Shown here: positions 12,223 to 26,159 of the stretch, in pieces
Numbering within the stretch: position 1 is the first letter of the stretch
How the letters are laid out: each line of letters opens with the position of its first letter
Source of the DNA: Amaurobius ferox
Taxonomy: Eukaryota > Arthropoda > Arachnida > Araneae > Amaurobiidae
Direction of reading: 5' to 3'
Assembly: GCA_951213105.1 (NCBI GenBank)
Contig: OX578145.1
Span: forward strand, 14,746,534-14,810,533
Length of the DNA stretch: 64,000 nt
The notes under the pieces: generated by a model
The model's input: only the letters and a program-made list of their open reading frames with translations
Told to the model about the DNA's origin: nothing
Database searches by the model: none
Translations under genes and position numbers: made by a program

Positions 12223-15200
12223 TATTGGAGGTAAAACCGAAATGTTTATCTAGTTCAAGAACTTCAAAACTATAAACTGAAAGGGATTCAGCTGATTTTT
12301 TGTATCATACTATGTGAGTTGAGTAAACATTTTAAAACTTTTCAATTTCGAGGGGGGATGATCCTTTTTTAAACCCCCTTAAATACGCTCATGCTTAGAA
12401 TACGTTGGATGCAGGCTCATCAAGATATAATTTCAAGACTGCTTATACTTTCAGGAATAAAACTAGCCGAATACCCGTTGAAAATCAACAGTCTCGCAAT
12501 AAGCAAACCCTGAATAATGTAAATTTTTTAATAATTAGCGTTTCACATTTATTCGACAAATCGAATATTTTGGTGTGCAGAACCCTCTAAAGAAGAAAAT
12601 ATTGGGAAACTAAATTCGAGCATTTCTTCCTTTCGAATTATCTACCCTTACACTACATTAAAGTCTATCTCATCCCGAGGCACTCCTATATTATTATTTC
12701 TTCTTTGGAACTTTTTTCTGTGAAGCACATCCATAAATGAACATTTTTGAAAAACTCTGTTTGTCTTGTGTTTTTTATCAGATGATTGGCCCAAATATCA
12801 AATATCAAGCCTCTATCACATTTAAAAGGAAGGGTGCCTCATTCATTAGGAAAATCGAACATATTAGTGTGCGCACCCCTTAAAGTAGCAAAAATTAGAA
12901 ATCTAAAATTTCACACTCTCTTCCTTTCAAACTACCTACCCGTGCATAACATTTGAAGTCGCTATCCTATCGAGAAGCATGTTTTTCTATCACTTCACCT
13001 TTCGAACGTTTTTCTGTGTAGCACCCCGTTAAAGAACATTTTTGTCAAACTGTATTCATCTTTGGTTTTTTTTGTCAAATGGTTAGCCCATATACTAAAT
13101 TTCAAGTCTCTATCACATTGTAAGGGAGGCGTTTTTCATTTGTTTGGTAAATCGAACATTTTAGTGAGCGGAACCCCCTACAACAACAAATGTTGGAAAA
13201 CTGAAATTGCACACTTTCTTCCTTTCCAACTTTTTAGCAGCACACTAAATTTGAAGTCTCTATCTCATCGCGAAGCATACTTTCCTAGCATTTCATCTTT
13301 CGAATGCTTTTGTGTGGAGTACCCATCCCCTTAACTATACATTTTTGAAAAAACTCTATTCTTTTTGTGACTTCTGTCAGATTATTTTCCCATATATAAA
13401 ATATCAAGCCTCTATCACGTTTTAAAAGGGGCGTTTCTCCTTTATTCCGAAAATCGAACATTTTGGTGTGCGGCACCCCCTAAAGTAGAAAATATTGGTA
13501 AACTGAAATTTTACAATTTCTTCCTTTCAAACTATCTACCCTTATACCAAATTTGATATCTCTATCTCAATCCGAAGCATGGTTTTTTATCAATTCACTT
13601 TTCGAACGTTTTACTCTGGAGCACCCCCTTAAACGAACATTTTTGAAAAACTATACTTGTCTTGGTTGTTTCCATCAAATGGTTAGCCCATATACCGAAT
13701 TTCAAGCCGCTATCAAATTTTAAAGGAGCGTTTTCTCATTTATTCTGCAAATCGAATATTTTGGTGTGCAGCACCCCTTTAAGTAGAAAATATTGGAAAT
13801 CTAAAATTGCACGCTTTCTTCCTTTCGAACGAGTTACCAATACACCAAATTTGAAGTCTCTATCTCATCGCAAAGCATGCTCTCCTATCATATCACTTTT
13901 CGAACGTTTTGGTGTGCTGCACACCCCCTTAAGTAGAAAATATTGGAAATCTGAAATTGCTCACTTTCTTCCTTTCGAGTGATTTACCTATATACCAAAT
14001 TTGAAGTCTCTATCTCATCGCAAAGCATGCTTTCCCGTCATTTCACTTATCGAATGTTTTGGTGTGGGGCACCCCCTCTATAGAACGTTTTCGAAAAATT
14101 CGATTTTTCCTGGGGGTTTTATCGAACGACCGAGCCGTGTACCAAATTGCAAGTCTCTATCTACTCGGGAAGTGCCTGAAAAAAGCGTGACAGACAGACG
14201 GACAGACAGACAGACAGACGGACACTTGGCAATCAGTATATACTAACCGCATACCCCTTGAAAATCAACGGCCCCACATTAAGCAACCCCTGAATAATGT
14301 AAATTTTTTAATAATTCGCGTTTCTTATTTATTCGACAAATCGAACATTTAGTTTTGAGGCACCCCCAAAAGTTCAAAATATCGGAAAACTGAAATTGCA
14401 CATGTTCTTCCTTTCGAACTATCTACCTGTACACTAAATTTGAAGTCTGTATCTTATTTCGAAGCATGTTTTTTTTTATCAATTCACATTTCGAACGTTT
14501 TCCTCTGGAAAACCCCCTTAAACGAACATTTTTGAAAAATTATATTCGTTTTGGGTGTTTTCATCAAATGATTAGTCTATATTTAAAATTTTGAGCCTCT
14601 ATCAAATTTTAAAGGGGCCGTTTCTCATTTATTCGGAAAATCGAACATTTTTGTGTGCGACACCCCCTTAAGTAGGAAATATCGGAAATCTGAAATTACA
14701 CACTTTCTTCCTTTCTAACGGTTTACCTATATACCAAATTTGAAGTCCCTATCTTATCGCAAAGCAGGCTTTCCTATCATTTCACTTTTCGAAAGTTTTG
14801 GTGTGCGGCACCCCCTTGAGTAGGAAATATCGGAAATCTGAAATTACACACTTTCTTCCTTTCTAACGGTTTACCTATATACCAAATTTGAAGTCCCTAT
14901 CTTATCGCAAAGCATGCTCTCCTATCATTTCACTTTTCGAACGTTTTGGTGTGCTGCACCCCCCCTTAAGTAGAAAGTATTGGAAATCTGAAATTGCACA
15001 CTTTCTTCCTTTCGAACGATTTACCCATACACCATATTTGAAGTCTCTATCTCATCGCAAAGCATGCTTTCCTGTCATTTCACTTTTCGAACGTTTTGGT
15101 ATGTTGCACCCCCTCTATAGAACGTTTTCGAAAAAATCGATTTTTCCAGGGGTTTTTTTCGAACGACCGCGCCGTGTACCAAATTGCAAGTCTCTATCTA

Positions 15201-16330
15201 TTCGGGAAGTGCCTAAAAAAAGCGTGACAGACAGACGGACAGACAGACAGACGGACAGACAGACGGACACTTGGCAATTAGTATATACTAGACGCATACC
15301 CGTTGAAAATCAACGGCCCCACATTAAGCAACCCCTGAATAATGTAAATTTTTTAATAATTCGCGTTTCTTATTTATTCGACAAATCGAACATTTAGTTT
15401 TGAGGCACCCCCAAAAGTTCAAAATATCGGAAAACTGAAATTGCACATGTTCTTCCTTTCGAACTATCTACCTGCACACCAAATTTGAAGTCTGTATCTT
15501 TTTTCGAAGCATGTTTTTTTTTATCAATTCACATTTCGAACGTTTTTCTCTGGAAAACCCCCTTAAACGAACATTTTTGAAAAATTATATTCGTTTTGGG
15601 TGTTTTCGTCAAATGATTAGTCTATATTTAAAATTTTGAGCCTCTATCAAATTTTAAAGGGGCCGTTTCTCATTTATTCGGAAAATCGAACATTTTTGTG
15701 TGCGACACCCCCTTAAATAGGAAATATTGGAAATCTGAAATTACACACTTTCTTCCTTTCTAACGGTTTACCTATATACCAAATTTGAAGTCCCTATCTT
15801 ATCGCAAAGCAGGCTTTCCTATCATTTCACTTTTCGAAAGTTTTGGTGTGCGGCACCCCCTTGAGTAGAAAATATTGGAAATCTGAAAATGCACACTTTC
15901 TGCCTTTCGAAAGATTTACCCGTACACCAAATTTGAAGTCTCTACCTCATCGCAAAGCATGCTCTCCTATCATTTCACTTTTCGAACGTTTTGGTGTGCT
16001 GCACCCCCCCCTTAAGTAGAAAATATTGGAAATCTGAAATTGCACACTTTCTTCCTTTCGAGTGATTTACCCATATACCAAATTTGAAGTCTCTATCTCA
16101 TCGCGAAGCATGCTTTCCCGTCATTTCACTTATCGAACGTTTTGGTGTGTGGCACCCCCTCTATGGAACGTTTTCGAAAAATTCGATTTTTCCAGGGGGT
16201 TTTATCGAACGACCGAGCCGTGTACCAAATTGCAAGTCTCTATCTATTCGGGAAGTGCCTAAAAAAGGCGTGACAGACAGACGGACAGACAGACAGACGG
16301 ACAGACGGACACTTGGCAATTAGTATATAC

Positions 16331-18427
16331 TAGCCGACTACCCGTTGAAAATCAACGGTATCGCAATAAGCAACCCCTGAATAATGTAAATTTTTTAATA
16401 ATTCGCTTTTCACATTTGTTCAACAAATCGAATATTTTGGTGTGCAGAACCCCCTAAAGTAGAAAATATTGGGAAACTAAATTTGCGCATTTCTTCCTTT
16501 CGAATTATTTACCCGTACACTACATTAAATTCTATCTCATCCCGAGACACCCCTATATTATTATTTCTCCTTTGTAACTTTTTTCTGTGAAGCACACCCA
16601 TAAATGAACATTTTTGAAAAACTCTCTTTGTCTTGGGTTTTTTATCAGATGATTGGCCCATATACCTAATATCAAGCCTCTGTCACATTTAAAAGGAAGC
16701 GTGCCTCATTTATTCCGAAAATCGAAAATATTAGTGTGCGGCACCCCTTAAAGTAGCAAGTATTGGAAATCTGAAATTTCACGCTTTCTTCCTTTCAAAC
16801 TATCTACCCGTACACTAAATTTAAAGTCTCTATCCTATCGAGAAGCATTTTTTTCTATCACTTCACTTTTCGAACGTTTTTCTGTGTAGCACCCCGTCAA
16901 TGAACAATTTTGTCAAACTGTATTCATGTTTGGTGTTTTTGTCAAATAGTTAGCCCATATACTAAATTTCAAGCTTCTATCACATTGTAAAGAAGGCGTT
17001 TTTCATTTGTTCGGCAAATCGAAAATTTTAGTGAGCGGCACCCCCCTACAATAGCAAAAGTTTGAAAACTGAAATTGCTCACTTTCCTTCTTTCCAACTA
17101 TTTACCCGTACACCTAATTTGAAGTCTCTCTCTCATCGTGAAGTATGCATTTCTACCATTTCATCTTTCGAATGCTTTTGTATGGAGTACCCACCCCCTT
17201 AACTATACATTTTTGAAAAACTCTATTCTTTTTGTGATTTCTATGAGATGATTCGCCCATATACCAAATATTAAGTCTCTATCACCTTTTGAAAGGGGCG
17301 TTTCTCCTTTATTCCGAAAATCGAACATTTTAGTGTGCGACACCCCCTAAAGTACAAAATTTTGGTAAACAGAAATTATACACTTTCTTCCTTCCACACT
17401 ATCTACCCTAACACCAAATTTGATATCTCTATCTCATTCCGAATTATGGTTTTTTATCAATTCACTTTTCGAAAGTTTTACTCTGGAGCACCCCCTTAAA
17501 CGAACATTTTTGAAAAACTATATTTGTCTTGGGTGTTTCCATCAAATGATTAGCCCATATACCGAATTTCAAGCCTCTATCAAATTTTAAAGGATCGTTT
17601 TCTCATTTATTCTGCAAATCGAATATTTTGGTGTGCGGCACCCCCTTAAGTAGAAAATATTGGAAATCTGAAATTGCACGCTTTCTTCCTTTCGAACGAT
17701 TTACCAATACACCAAATTTGAAGTCTCTATCTCGTCGCAAAGCATGATTTCCTATCATTTCACTTTTCGAACGTTTTAGTGTGCGGCACCCCCTTAAGTA
17801 GAAAATATTGGAAATCGGAAATTGCACCCTTTCTTCCTTTCGAACAATTTAGCCATACACCAAATTTGAAGTCTCTACCTCATCGCAAAATATTCTTTCC
17901 CATCATTTCACTTTTCGAACGTTTTGGTGTGCGGCACCCCCTTAAGTAGAAAATATTGGAAATCTGAAATTGCACACTTTCTTCCTTTCGAACGATTTAC
18001 CCATACACCAAATTTGAAGTCTCTACCTCATCGCAAAGCATGCTCTCCTATCATTTCACTTTTCGAACGTTTCGGTGTGCTGCACCCCCCCCCCCCTTAA
18101 GTAGAAAATATTGGAAATCTGAAATTGCACACTTTCTTCCTTTCGAGTGATTTACCCATATACCGAATTTGAAGTCTCTATCTCATGGCAAAGCATGCTT
18201 TCCCGTCATTTCACTTTTCGAACGTTTTGGTGTGGGGCACCCCCTCTATAGAACGTTTTCGAAAAATTCGATTTTTCCAGGGGGTTTTATCGAACGACCG
18301 AGCCGTGTACCAAATTGCAAGTCTCTATCTATTCGGGAAGTGCCTAAAAAAGGCGTGACAGACAGACGGACAGACAGACAGACGGACAGACAGACAGACA
18401 GACGGACACTTGGCAATTAGTATATAC
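16331..18427. repeat. Higher-order unit, 2.1 kb, first of a near-identical pair
   Basis: Differs from 18428-20520 by only a handful of substitutions (for example around 17030, 17113 and 17355) and by the length of one C run (18085-18097 versus about 20181-20188). The duplication must be very recent or kept uniform by exchange. Confidence 0.75.
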
Positions 18428-20520
18428 TAGCCGACTACCCGTTGAAAATCAACGGTATCGCAATAAGCAACCCCTGAATAATGTAAATTTTTTAATAATT
18501 CGCTTTTCACATTTGTTCAACAAATCGAATATTTTGGTGTGCAGAACCCCCTAAAGTAGAAAATATTGGGAAACTAAATTTGCGCATTTCTTCCTTTCGA
18601 ATTATTTACCCGTACACTACATTAAATTCTATCTCATCCCGAGACACCCCTATATTATTATTTCTCCTTTGTAACTTTTTTCTGTGAAGCACACCCATAA
18701 ATGAACATTTTTGAAAAACTCTCTTTGTCTTGGGTTTTTTATCAGATGATTGGCCCATATACCTAATATCAAGCCTCTGTCACATTTAAAAGGAAGCGTG
18801 CCTCATTTATTCCGAAAATCGAACATATTAGTGTGCGGCACCCCTTAAAGTAGCAAGTATTGGAAATCTGAAATTTCACGCTTTCTTCCTTTCAAACTAT
18901 CTACCCGTACACTAAATTTAAAGTCTCTATCCTATCGAGAAGCATTTTTTTCTATCACTTCACTTTTCGAACGTTTTTCTGTGTAGCACCCCGTCAATGA
19001 ACAATTTTGTCAAACTGTATTCATGTTTGGTGTTTTTGTCAAATAGTTAGCCCATATACTAAATTTCAAGCTTCTATCACATTGTAAAGAAGGCGTTTTT
19101 CATTTGTTCGGCAAATCGAAAATTTTAGAGGGCGGCACCCCCCTACAATAGCAAAAGTTTGAAAACTGAAATTGCTCACTTTCCTTCTTTCCAACTATTT
19201 ACCCGTACACCAAATTTGAAGTCTCTCTCTCATCGTGAAGTATGCATTTCTACCATTTCATCTTTCGAATGCTTTTGTATGGAGTACCCACCCCCTTAAC
19301 TATACATTTTTGAAAAACTCTATTCTTTTTGTGATTTCTATGAGATGATTCGCCCATATACCAAATATTAAGTCTCTATCACCTTTTGAAAGGGGCGTTT
19401 CTCCTTTATTCCGAAAATCGAACATTTTAGTGTGCGACACCCCCTAAAGTAGAAAATTTTGGTAAACAGAAATTATACACTTTCTTCCTTCCACACTATC
19501 TACCCTAACACCAAATTTGATATCTCTATCTCATTCCGAATTATGGTTTTTTATCAATTCACTTTTCGAAAGTTTTACTCTGGAGCACCCCCTTAAACGA
19601 ACATTTTTGAAAAACTATATTTGTCTTGGGTGTTTCCATCAAATGATTAGCCCATATACCGAATTTCAAGCCTCTATCAAATTTTAAAGGATCGTTTTCT
19701 CATTTATTCTGCAAATCGAATATTTTGGTGTGCGGCACCCCCTTAAGTAGAAAATATTGGAAATCTGAAATTGCACGCTTTCTTCCTTTCGAACGATTTA
19801 CCAATACACCAAATTTGAAGTCTCTATCTCGTCGCAAAGCATGATTTCCTATCATTTCACTTTTCGAACGTTTTAGTGTGCGGCACCCCCTTAAGTAGAA
19901 AATATTGGAAATCGGAAATTGCACCCTTTCTTCCTTTCGAACAATTTAGCCATACACCAAATTTGAAGTCTCTACCTCATCGCAAAATATTCTTTCCCAT
20001 CATTTCACTTTTCGAACGTTTTGGTGTGCGGCACCCCCTTAAGTAGAAAATATTGGAAATCTGAAATTGCACACTTTCTTCCTTTCGAACGATTTACCCA
20101 TACACCAAATTTGAAGTCTCTACCTCATCGCAAAGCATGCTCTCCTATCATTTCACTTTTCGAACGTTTCGGTGTGCTGCACCCCCCCCTTAAGTAGAAA
20201 ATATTGGAAATCTGAAATTGCACACTTTCTTCCTTTCGAGTGATTTACCCATATACCGAATTTGAAGTCTCTATCTCATGGCAAAGCATGCTTTCCCGTC
20301 ATTTCACTTTTCGAACGTTTTGGTGTGGGGCACCCCCTCTATAGAACGTTTTCGAAAAATTCGATTTTTCCAGGGGGTTTTATCGAACGACCGAGCCGTG
20401 TACCAAATTGCAAGTCTCTATCTATTCGGGAAGTGCCTAAAAAAGGCGTGACAGACAGACGGACAGACAGACAGACGGACAGACAGACAGACAGACGGAC
20501 ACTTGGCAATTAGTATATAC
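18428..20520. repeat. Higher-order unit, 2.1 kb, second of the pair
   Basis: Nearly exact copy of the preceding 2.1-kb unit. The 4-bp length difference is explained by the poly-C run. A collapsed or artificially repeated assembly would look the same, so copy number in the real genome is uncertain. Confidence 0.75.
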
Positions 20521-21252
20521 TAGCCGACTACCCGTTGAAAATCAACGGTATCGCAATAAGCAACCCCTGAATAATGTAAATTTTTTAATAATTCGCTTTT
20601 CACATTTGTTCAACAAATCGAATATTTTGGTGTGCAGAACCCCCTAAAGTAGAAAATATTGGGAAACTGAAATTCCACACATACTTTGTTTCAAACGATT
20701 TACCCATACACCAAACTTGAAGTCTCTATCTCATCGCAAAGCATGCTTTCCCGTCATTTCACTTTTCGAACGTTTTGGTGTGCGGCACCCCCTTAAGTAG
20801 AAAATATTGAAAATCTGAAATTCCACACTTTCTTTCTTTCTAACGATTTATCCATACACAAAATTTGAAGTCTCTATCTCATCGCAAAGCATGCTCTCCT
20901 ATCATTTCACTTTTCGAACGTTTTGGTGTGCTGCACCCCCCCCCCCCCCCTTAAGTAGAAAATATTGGAAATCTGAAATTGCACACTTTCTTCCTTTCGA
21001 GTGATTTACCCATATACCAAATTTGAAGTCTCTATCTCATCGCGAAGCATGCTTTCCCGTCATTTCACTTTTCGAACGTTTTGGTGTTGGGCACCCCCTC
21101 TATGGAACGTTTTCGAAAAATTCGATTTTTCCAGGGGGTTTTATCGAACGACCGAGCCGTGTACCAAATTGCAAGTCTCTATCTATTTGGGAAGTGCCTA
21201 AAAAAGGCGTGACAGGCAGACGGACAGACAGACGGAAACTTGGCAATTAGTA

Positions 21253-21300
21253 TATATAATAATAATAATAATAATAGATAATAATAATAATAATAGATAG
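21253..21300. repeat. (TAA)n microsatellite at the array edge
   Basis: Interrupted TAATAATAATAG tract immediately after the last TAGTATATA of the satellite. It may be the original insertion target or grew from the AT-rich end. Confidence 0.6.
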
Positions 21301-22735
21301 ATGCTAAAATCAAAAGCCAAAAAAAAAAGAAAGTGTAAAGCGAAGAATTAATTCATTTTTCCAATTCAATTCTTGCAATTTTTCACGTGCTAGAACCATT
21401 CATCTTCTTCCGTTCAGGTAATTTTCCTTTATTGTAAAAACTGATTGGAAAAAATGTTCCTCTTCCAAAGTGATTTTATTAATAGACTTTACACTAGGTA
21501 AAGATCCGTGAGCCAATCCATTTTAACGCGAAAAGGAATCATTACATTTATTTCACTCCAGAAATTAAAAAAAAATAGTTTAACCTTTAAACAGAAGCTT
21601 TTATAAAGACCAGGATGTTCTTCTAAGATCATTCATTTGTATATTTTGTCTCATTTAACATCAAGTGGGTGTAAAAGAAATAGATGATTTATTTTATAAT
21701 AAGACTATATTTCATACATACGTGCAGTATTTAGAAGATAAAAAAAATAATGTTTTATATGCAATAAAATTAATTCCATCATTTTCAAAGTCGGAATGGG
21801 AAAATAATAAACAATTTCAACAATTTCGAAAGAATTTTCATATATATAGATTTGGGAAATTCGTTAAAAAAATACTGTTGTAATCGCACAGAAACGGGTT
21901 AAAAATTTATGAAGGAGCCTTTACATAATGGTAAATGATGTGTACACTTCACTTTTGAAGGACATATTTAAAAAAAATTTCTCCTTTGCATACTTATTTC
22001 GTACTGTCATACGAAATTTCGATAAAACTGAAAGTGTCATCTGCAGAAAGGGAAGTGAAAATCCTTAGTGATTTCATCAACTTCATCTGGATTTTGATGA
22101 TGAATCATTATCCGTGGTGACTTCTTGAAAATAAAAAAGTAATCAAAAAGCTTGGAGAGTGATCGTGAATTTAAAATAGTACATTGCCATTATGATAACC
22201 CACCATTATTTTGTGTATTATCCGGTAATACGAAACGTCATTTACAGTGAGTCGATTTGTAATTTTGATCCCCTTCAAATATTATGTTATGCTTGGCGAC
22301 TCCTTCTCGACTCTGTGCAATTCAAATCTTTTAATATTTATGACGCCATTCTCTTAAAATTTACGCTTTCCGGTTCTTCTGAAATTTTTCTTTTCCTGTA
22401 ACTAAATAATGTATTGATAGTACTTTTCTTGTAATATTTTACCAATTTGAAAGCGTTTAAAATAATTTTTGTATTTTCCATGTTTATTTCTTGGATTATT
22501 TTGTATTAATTAATAGAAAGTTCATTTACCATTTTATATTTTTATACAAATTTGCTGTATAACTGGTCTCTATATATGGAAATTCTGCGTTTTACCATTC
22601 ATGTAGCCACAGATGAAGGGCGTATTAAGGCCCGAAAACTCTCAGACAGATTTAAAAAATGTTTTGTACGTCTTTTAAGATGTTTTAATAAATGACCTTT
22701 CGCTTTAAAGACGTTTCGTCCTTAATTTTATTTAT
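21301..22735. other. AT-rich stretch with two short open frames, no supported gene
   Basis: Open stretches of 72 and 69 codons (21665-21883, 22192-22401, plus strand) have AT-driven composition (Lys, Asn, Ile, Phe), no motif and no clear splice context. I treat them as chance. Confidence 0.4.
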
Positions 22736-22744
22736 ATAAATAAA

Positions 22745-23110
22745 ATTGAAAATCTATTTGTCTGTCTGTTTGTCCCACCATCATGGGAGAACGGCTGAAC
22801 CGAATTTGATGAAATTTTTTGGATAGACTTGAAGTAGTCCCACTTAAAATTTAGTCCACGTTAAGTTTCTACAACCGATGGTTCTCGAGGTTTTGAAAGT
22901 TTTGAAAAACAAAACTTTCGTTTGTCTCATCATCACGGGAGAACATCGGAACCGAATTTAATGAAATTTTGTGGGTAGCCTTGAAATACCCCCCACCCCC
23001 TTCAATGTTATCCTAGTTTCGAGTTTTTAAGACCAGGGGTTGTCGAGATATTAGTGTAAAATGAAATATTTTCCTAGGAGTTCTACTCTCTAACTCCCAG
23101 GTTCCTCCCA
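22745..23110 (+). mobile_element. Family F GTCT-bearing repeat with two ~151-bp monomers
   Basis: Begins after a (TTTATTTATATAAATAAA) palindrome-like end, then GTCTGTCTGTTTGTCCCACC at ~22760. A second monomer starts with GTTTGTCTCATCATCACGGG at 22920, 151 bp after the first at 22769. Each monomer contains GAACCGAATTTRATGAAATT. A related decayed copy lies at 38440-38650. Confidence 0.5.
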
Positions 23111-23639
23111 ACGAAAAGGTTGGAAATCGTTTGTTTAAAATGTGAAAATGAATTAAAACTTTATCTCTGAGTTTGGTGGAAGATTTTTGCCCAAATTAGT
23201 CACTTTCTGAAAACATGAATTGTTTCATACCATGAATGTTTGAAACATGAATTTAAATGGAAAATCTATCACCATAGTTTATTTTTCACAAGGTTTTAAT
23301 CAATAATGAAAAGTATTAAGAAATCAAAATGGTTATTTAGATATTATAATTTTATGAGGAAGATTCTATCTTACATCATGTTGCTCGGTATGTGTTTATT
23401 AATGTTTATTATTATTTTTTTCTATTTGCATAATAAATAAATGGATATAAAAATATATCTTATAAATGATTGATTTGATTTTTCTTTTAATTATATTAAT
23501 TGCGGACTGCGTACATCACTTTCATTTATTTTGGCAAAGAGTTTATAAGCTTATATATTGTGTTTTTAACAAATAAACTCATTTATTGTGTTTAGGGGTA
23601 TATCTTCTAATACAATGTTAGTATTTTCATTTAGTATAT

Positions 23640-25020
23640 ACAAACGGGATCAGGATGTTTTATTCAGATCGGCAAATTCAGAGCAATGAATTTGGCAGGA
23701 TATTGTTAACTTGACAACTTTTCTTAAACTTTGTCAAATTGACGGAAATGTCGCCAAATTCATAAAAACGACGCAAATCAATAAAATTTATTTTGTTTTG
23801 TTAGAAGAGAGTACTGATATGATGTTTCGTTACCATTTGTCTGTCAATCGAACTGCCCTACTGAGTAACACATTCAGCGAATTTTTAAAATGTCACCAAA
23901 TTGATAACAATGTTTGTAAATCCATAAAAATATCTTGAAATTGATAAAATTGCACTAAATAAATAAAATTAATTGTGTTTTGTTAGGGGATACTATTGTG
24001 ATGATGTTTCGTCAATTTGTCGCCAAGTGGGACTGTCAGTTAGTTCTACAGTCCCACTTGGCGAAATTTGGCGATTTTTTAAAATGTCGCCAAACCTTCC
24101 ATAGAGATAACATTATTCAGACGATATTTTGTCCACCAATTTATTTGAAGCAAATGATATCATGTCGCTTAGCAACGGATTTAAATCCAATGAGTTTATG
24201 CGGCGGACGAATGAAGATATATATATAAAATAAATTTCATTTCCATTGCATTTTTGACAGGATAATATCAATTACTGTCTTCAGGTTTAAACATTATTAT
24301 TATTGATATTTTCGAGGATTATTGATTCAGAGGTTATTGATATTTTCAAGTTATTATGGCATTGTTTTATTGCGGCAAAAATTGTTGAAACTCATATATT
24401 GTACGTTGTACGAGTAATCTTCTACAAATGCACGGGTAAATCTTCTAATGTACGAGTATATACGTAGTATAGGTATATTCGCATATGCTTTGACATATAT
24501 TGGCAAGTATATTGGAACCAACGGCCTTCTGCTATGAAGATTACGGGGATTATTGATATTTTCAATTTATTACGTCATCTGTTTTATTTTGGCAAGGATT
24601 TTTGAGACTCATATTGTAATACGGATAATCTTCTACTAACACTCGGACATATGTTCTAAAATACAGCATTGTAAGTAGTACGGGTATATCTTCCCATATA
24701 ATTTTAGCAATTCCATTTTGGCATATATTGGAAACAATTACTGCCTTAAGGTTTGAAGATTACGGGTTTATTGATATTTCCAATTTATACATGCAATCTA
24801 ATAACATAGATTATATATCCTAATATTCGCGTATATAAGTAGTACGGGTCCCATACAATTTTAACACTTTTATTTAGCATATATTGATTCAACTCCATAG
24901 TTTTTTACATTTGCTTACAAAAGGGGCCAGGATGTTTTATTCTTCAGATCTGCCCGTGAAGATAATTTTGTATAGGCGGAACATATATTAAATATTTTAA
25001 CAGAATATTTTGATTAAAAA
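23640..25020 (+). repeat. Family E repeat with ~210-bp internal units
   Basis: GGCCAGGATGTTTTATTC-type motifs at ~23650 and 24917, and ATTGATATTTTCAATTTATT-type motifs at roughly 24340, 24550 and 24770. The block 24100-25020 has a diverged match at 38655-39120 in intron 3 of the four-exon gene. In both places a GTCT-bearing family F segment lies upstream, so E and F may be one element. Confidence 0.45.
24020..24064. repeat. Perfect 17-bp stem inverted repeat with 11-nt loop
   Basis: TCGCCAAGTGGGACTGT at 24020-24036 and its exact complement at 24048-24064. The sequence arose within degenerate TCGCCAAAT short repeats but the stem is perfect. Confidence 0.65.
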
Positions 25021-26155
25021 TGTCATTAGTTTAATATAGGAATTTGCATATGATTGTGAATTTTAAGTTTCTTTATATTATATACTTCGTACGAAGAACG
25101 GGCATGCTGCTAGTGTATAATATGTATGTTTATGCAAAAGTTTTACATACTTTACAAAAAACGCACAAATTATGTTTTAATAATTGCAATTTTTGCGCTT
25201 GCGCATCATTTTTCAATAACTACTTATTAGATAATTTTTAAGTTGTTATTTGAACCAGAAAGGAGTAATGAATTATCAATCAAATATTATAGACAGATAA
25301 TTTAATGAAACATAAATCGTATTTGAACCATTATCACGCCAAATATTGCACCTCCGTTCTGACTCCTGTGATATACCGAGGTGGATGAGTTCAACGGTAG
25401 CAAATCAGAACTTTAGATTTCTGCAATTGAGACTTTTTACCGCTTCTGTATAATCAAGTTAAGTTGCCCCTGAGTATAGTTTCATGAATATTTTGCGATA
25501 CATCTATTCAGCGTATTTAAGTAAAAAATTTCGAGATGATTCATAATAGTATATGTATATCTGAATAATATGAAATAATAATATATAGGAAAGTCCAGTG
25601 GGGCCCCCCATTCGCAAAATTGAGTAGAGCTCTGAAATAATAGATTCACGGCCAACGGTTTAATTTAGCTTTGAATTTATTTAAACTGTCATTAAAATTC
25701 GTTCTGCGGATGAAAATGCTTAATTCTCCAAATCTGCTCTTATTTATTTCCTGTTTCAAAAGAATTCAACCAAAGTCTGCCCAGACGGTCTTCGAACTGC
25801 CGCAAATGATACATTTAAACCTAATTACTTTCATATCAATCCAACGTGAATTACATAAGGAAGATATAATACTTAATGCTACTTAAAGTATTTTGAGTAA
25901 ATTTATCGCAAACTAAGTTTCACCTTCTGATTTATGTTTGTGTTGTGCACAAAAAAGAAACTTAAGATTATTACTCTATTAGATTTGATTACTGCGTTGA
26001 TTACTATTAATACCACACATTTGAAAATAAAACATTAAAGTTTATTTATTTTTAGTTGCGTTGATTACTTAATAATACCGCTTTAACCGTCATGTGAGAA
26101 TTATGCAAAGCATAATATTAAATTGAATTCTTAACATGGCCGCAATATCGTACAT
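25021..26155. other. AT-rich stretch, nothing recognised
   Basis: No repeat family shared with the rest of the window and no protein-like frame longer than chance. Confidence 0.4.
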
Positions 26156-26159
26156 CGTG

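Larger units (their letters stand above)
12462..21259. repeat. 8.8-kb higher-order satellite array (family B, ~148-bp monomers)
   Basis: Monomers of 148 bp (CGAACGTTTT starts at 17768, 17916 and 18064) are arranged in larger units. Unit starts, marked by a TAGTATATACTA palindrome and the hairpin CCGTTGAAAATCAACGG, are at about 12462, 14244, 15289, 16331, 18428 and 20521, giving lengths ~1782, 1045, 1042, 2097, 2093 and a truncated ~740. Each unit ends with a GACAGACGGACAGACAG tract (GTCY on the other strand) and ACTTGGCAATTAG. The array stops in a TAA microsatellite. Open frames inside it follow the repeat and are not genes. Confidence 0.8.

Noticed and set aside
13662..21250. Many 60-169 codon frames with shared KSLSHRKACFPVISLFERFG-like text
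   Set aside because: They follow the 148-bp satellite monomer and appear in both duplicated units with stops at monomer edges; this is not a protein family.
12462..21259. CRISPR array
   Set aside because: Repeats are ~148 bp, directly abutting, without unique spacers, in a eukaryotic setting.
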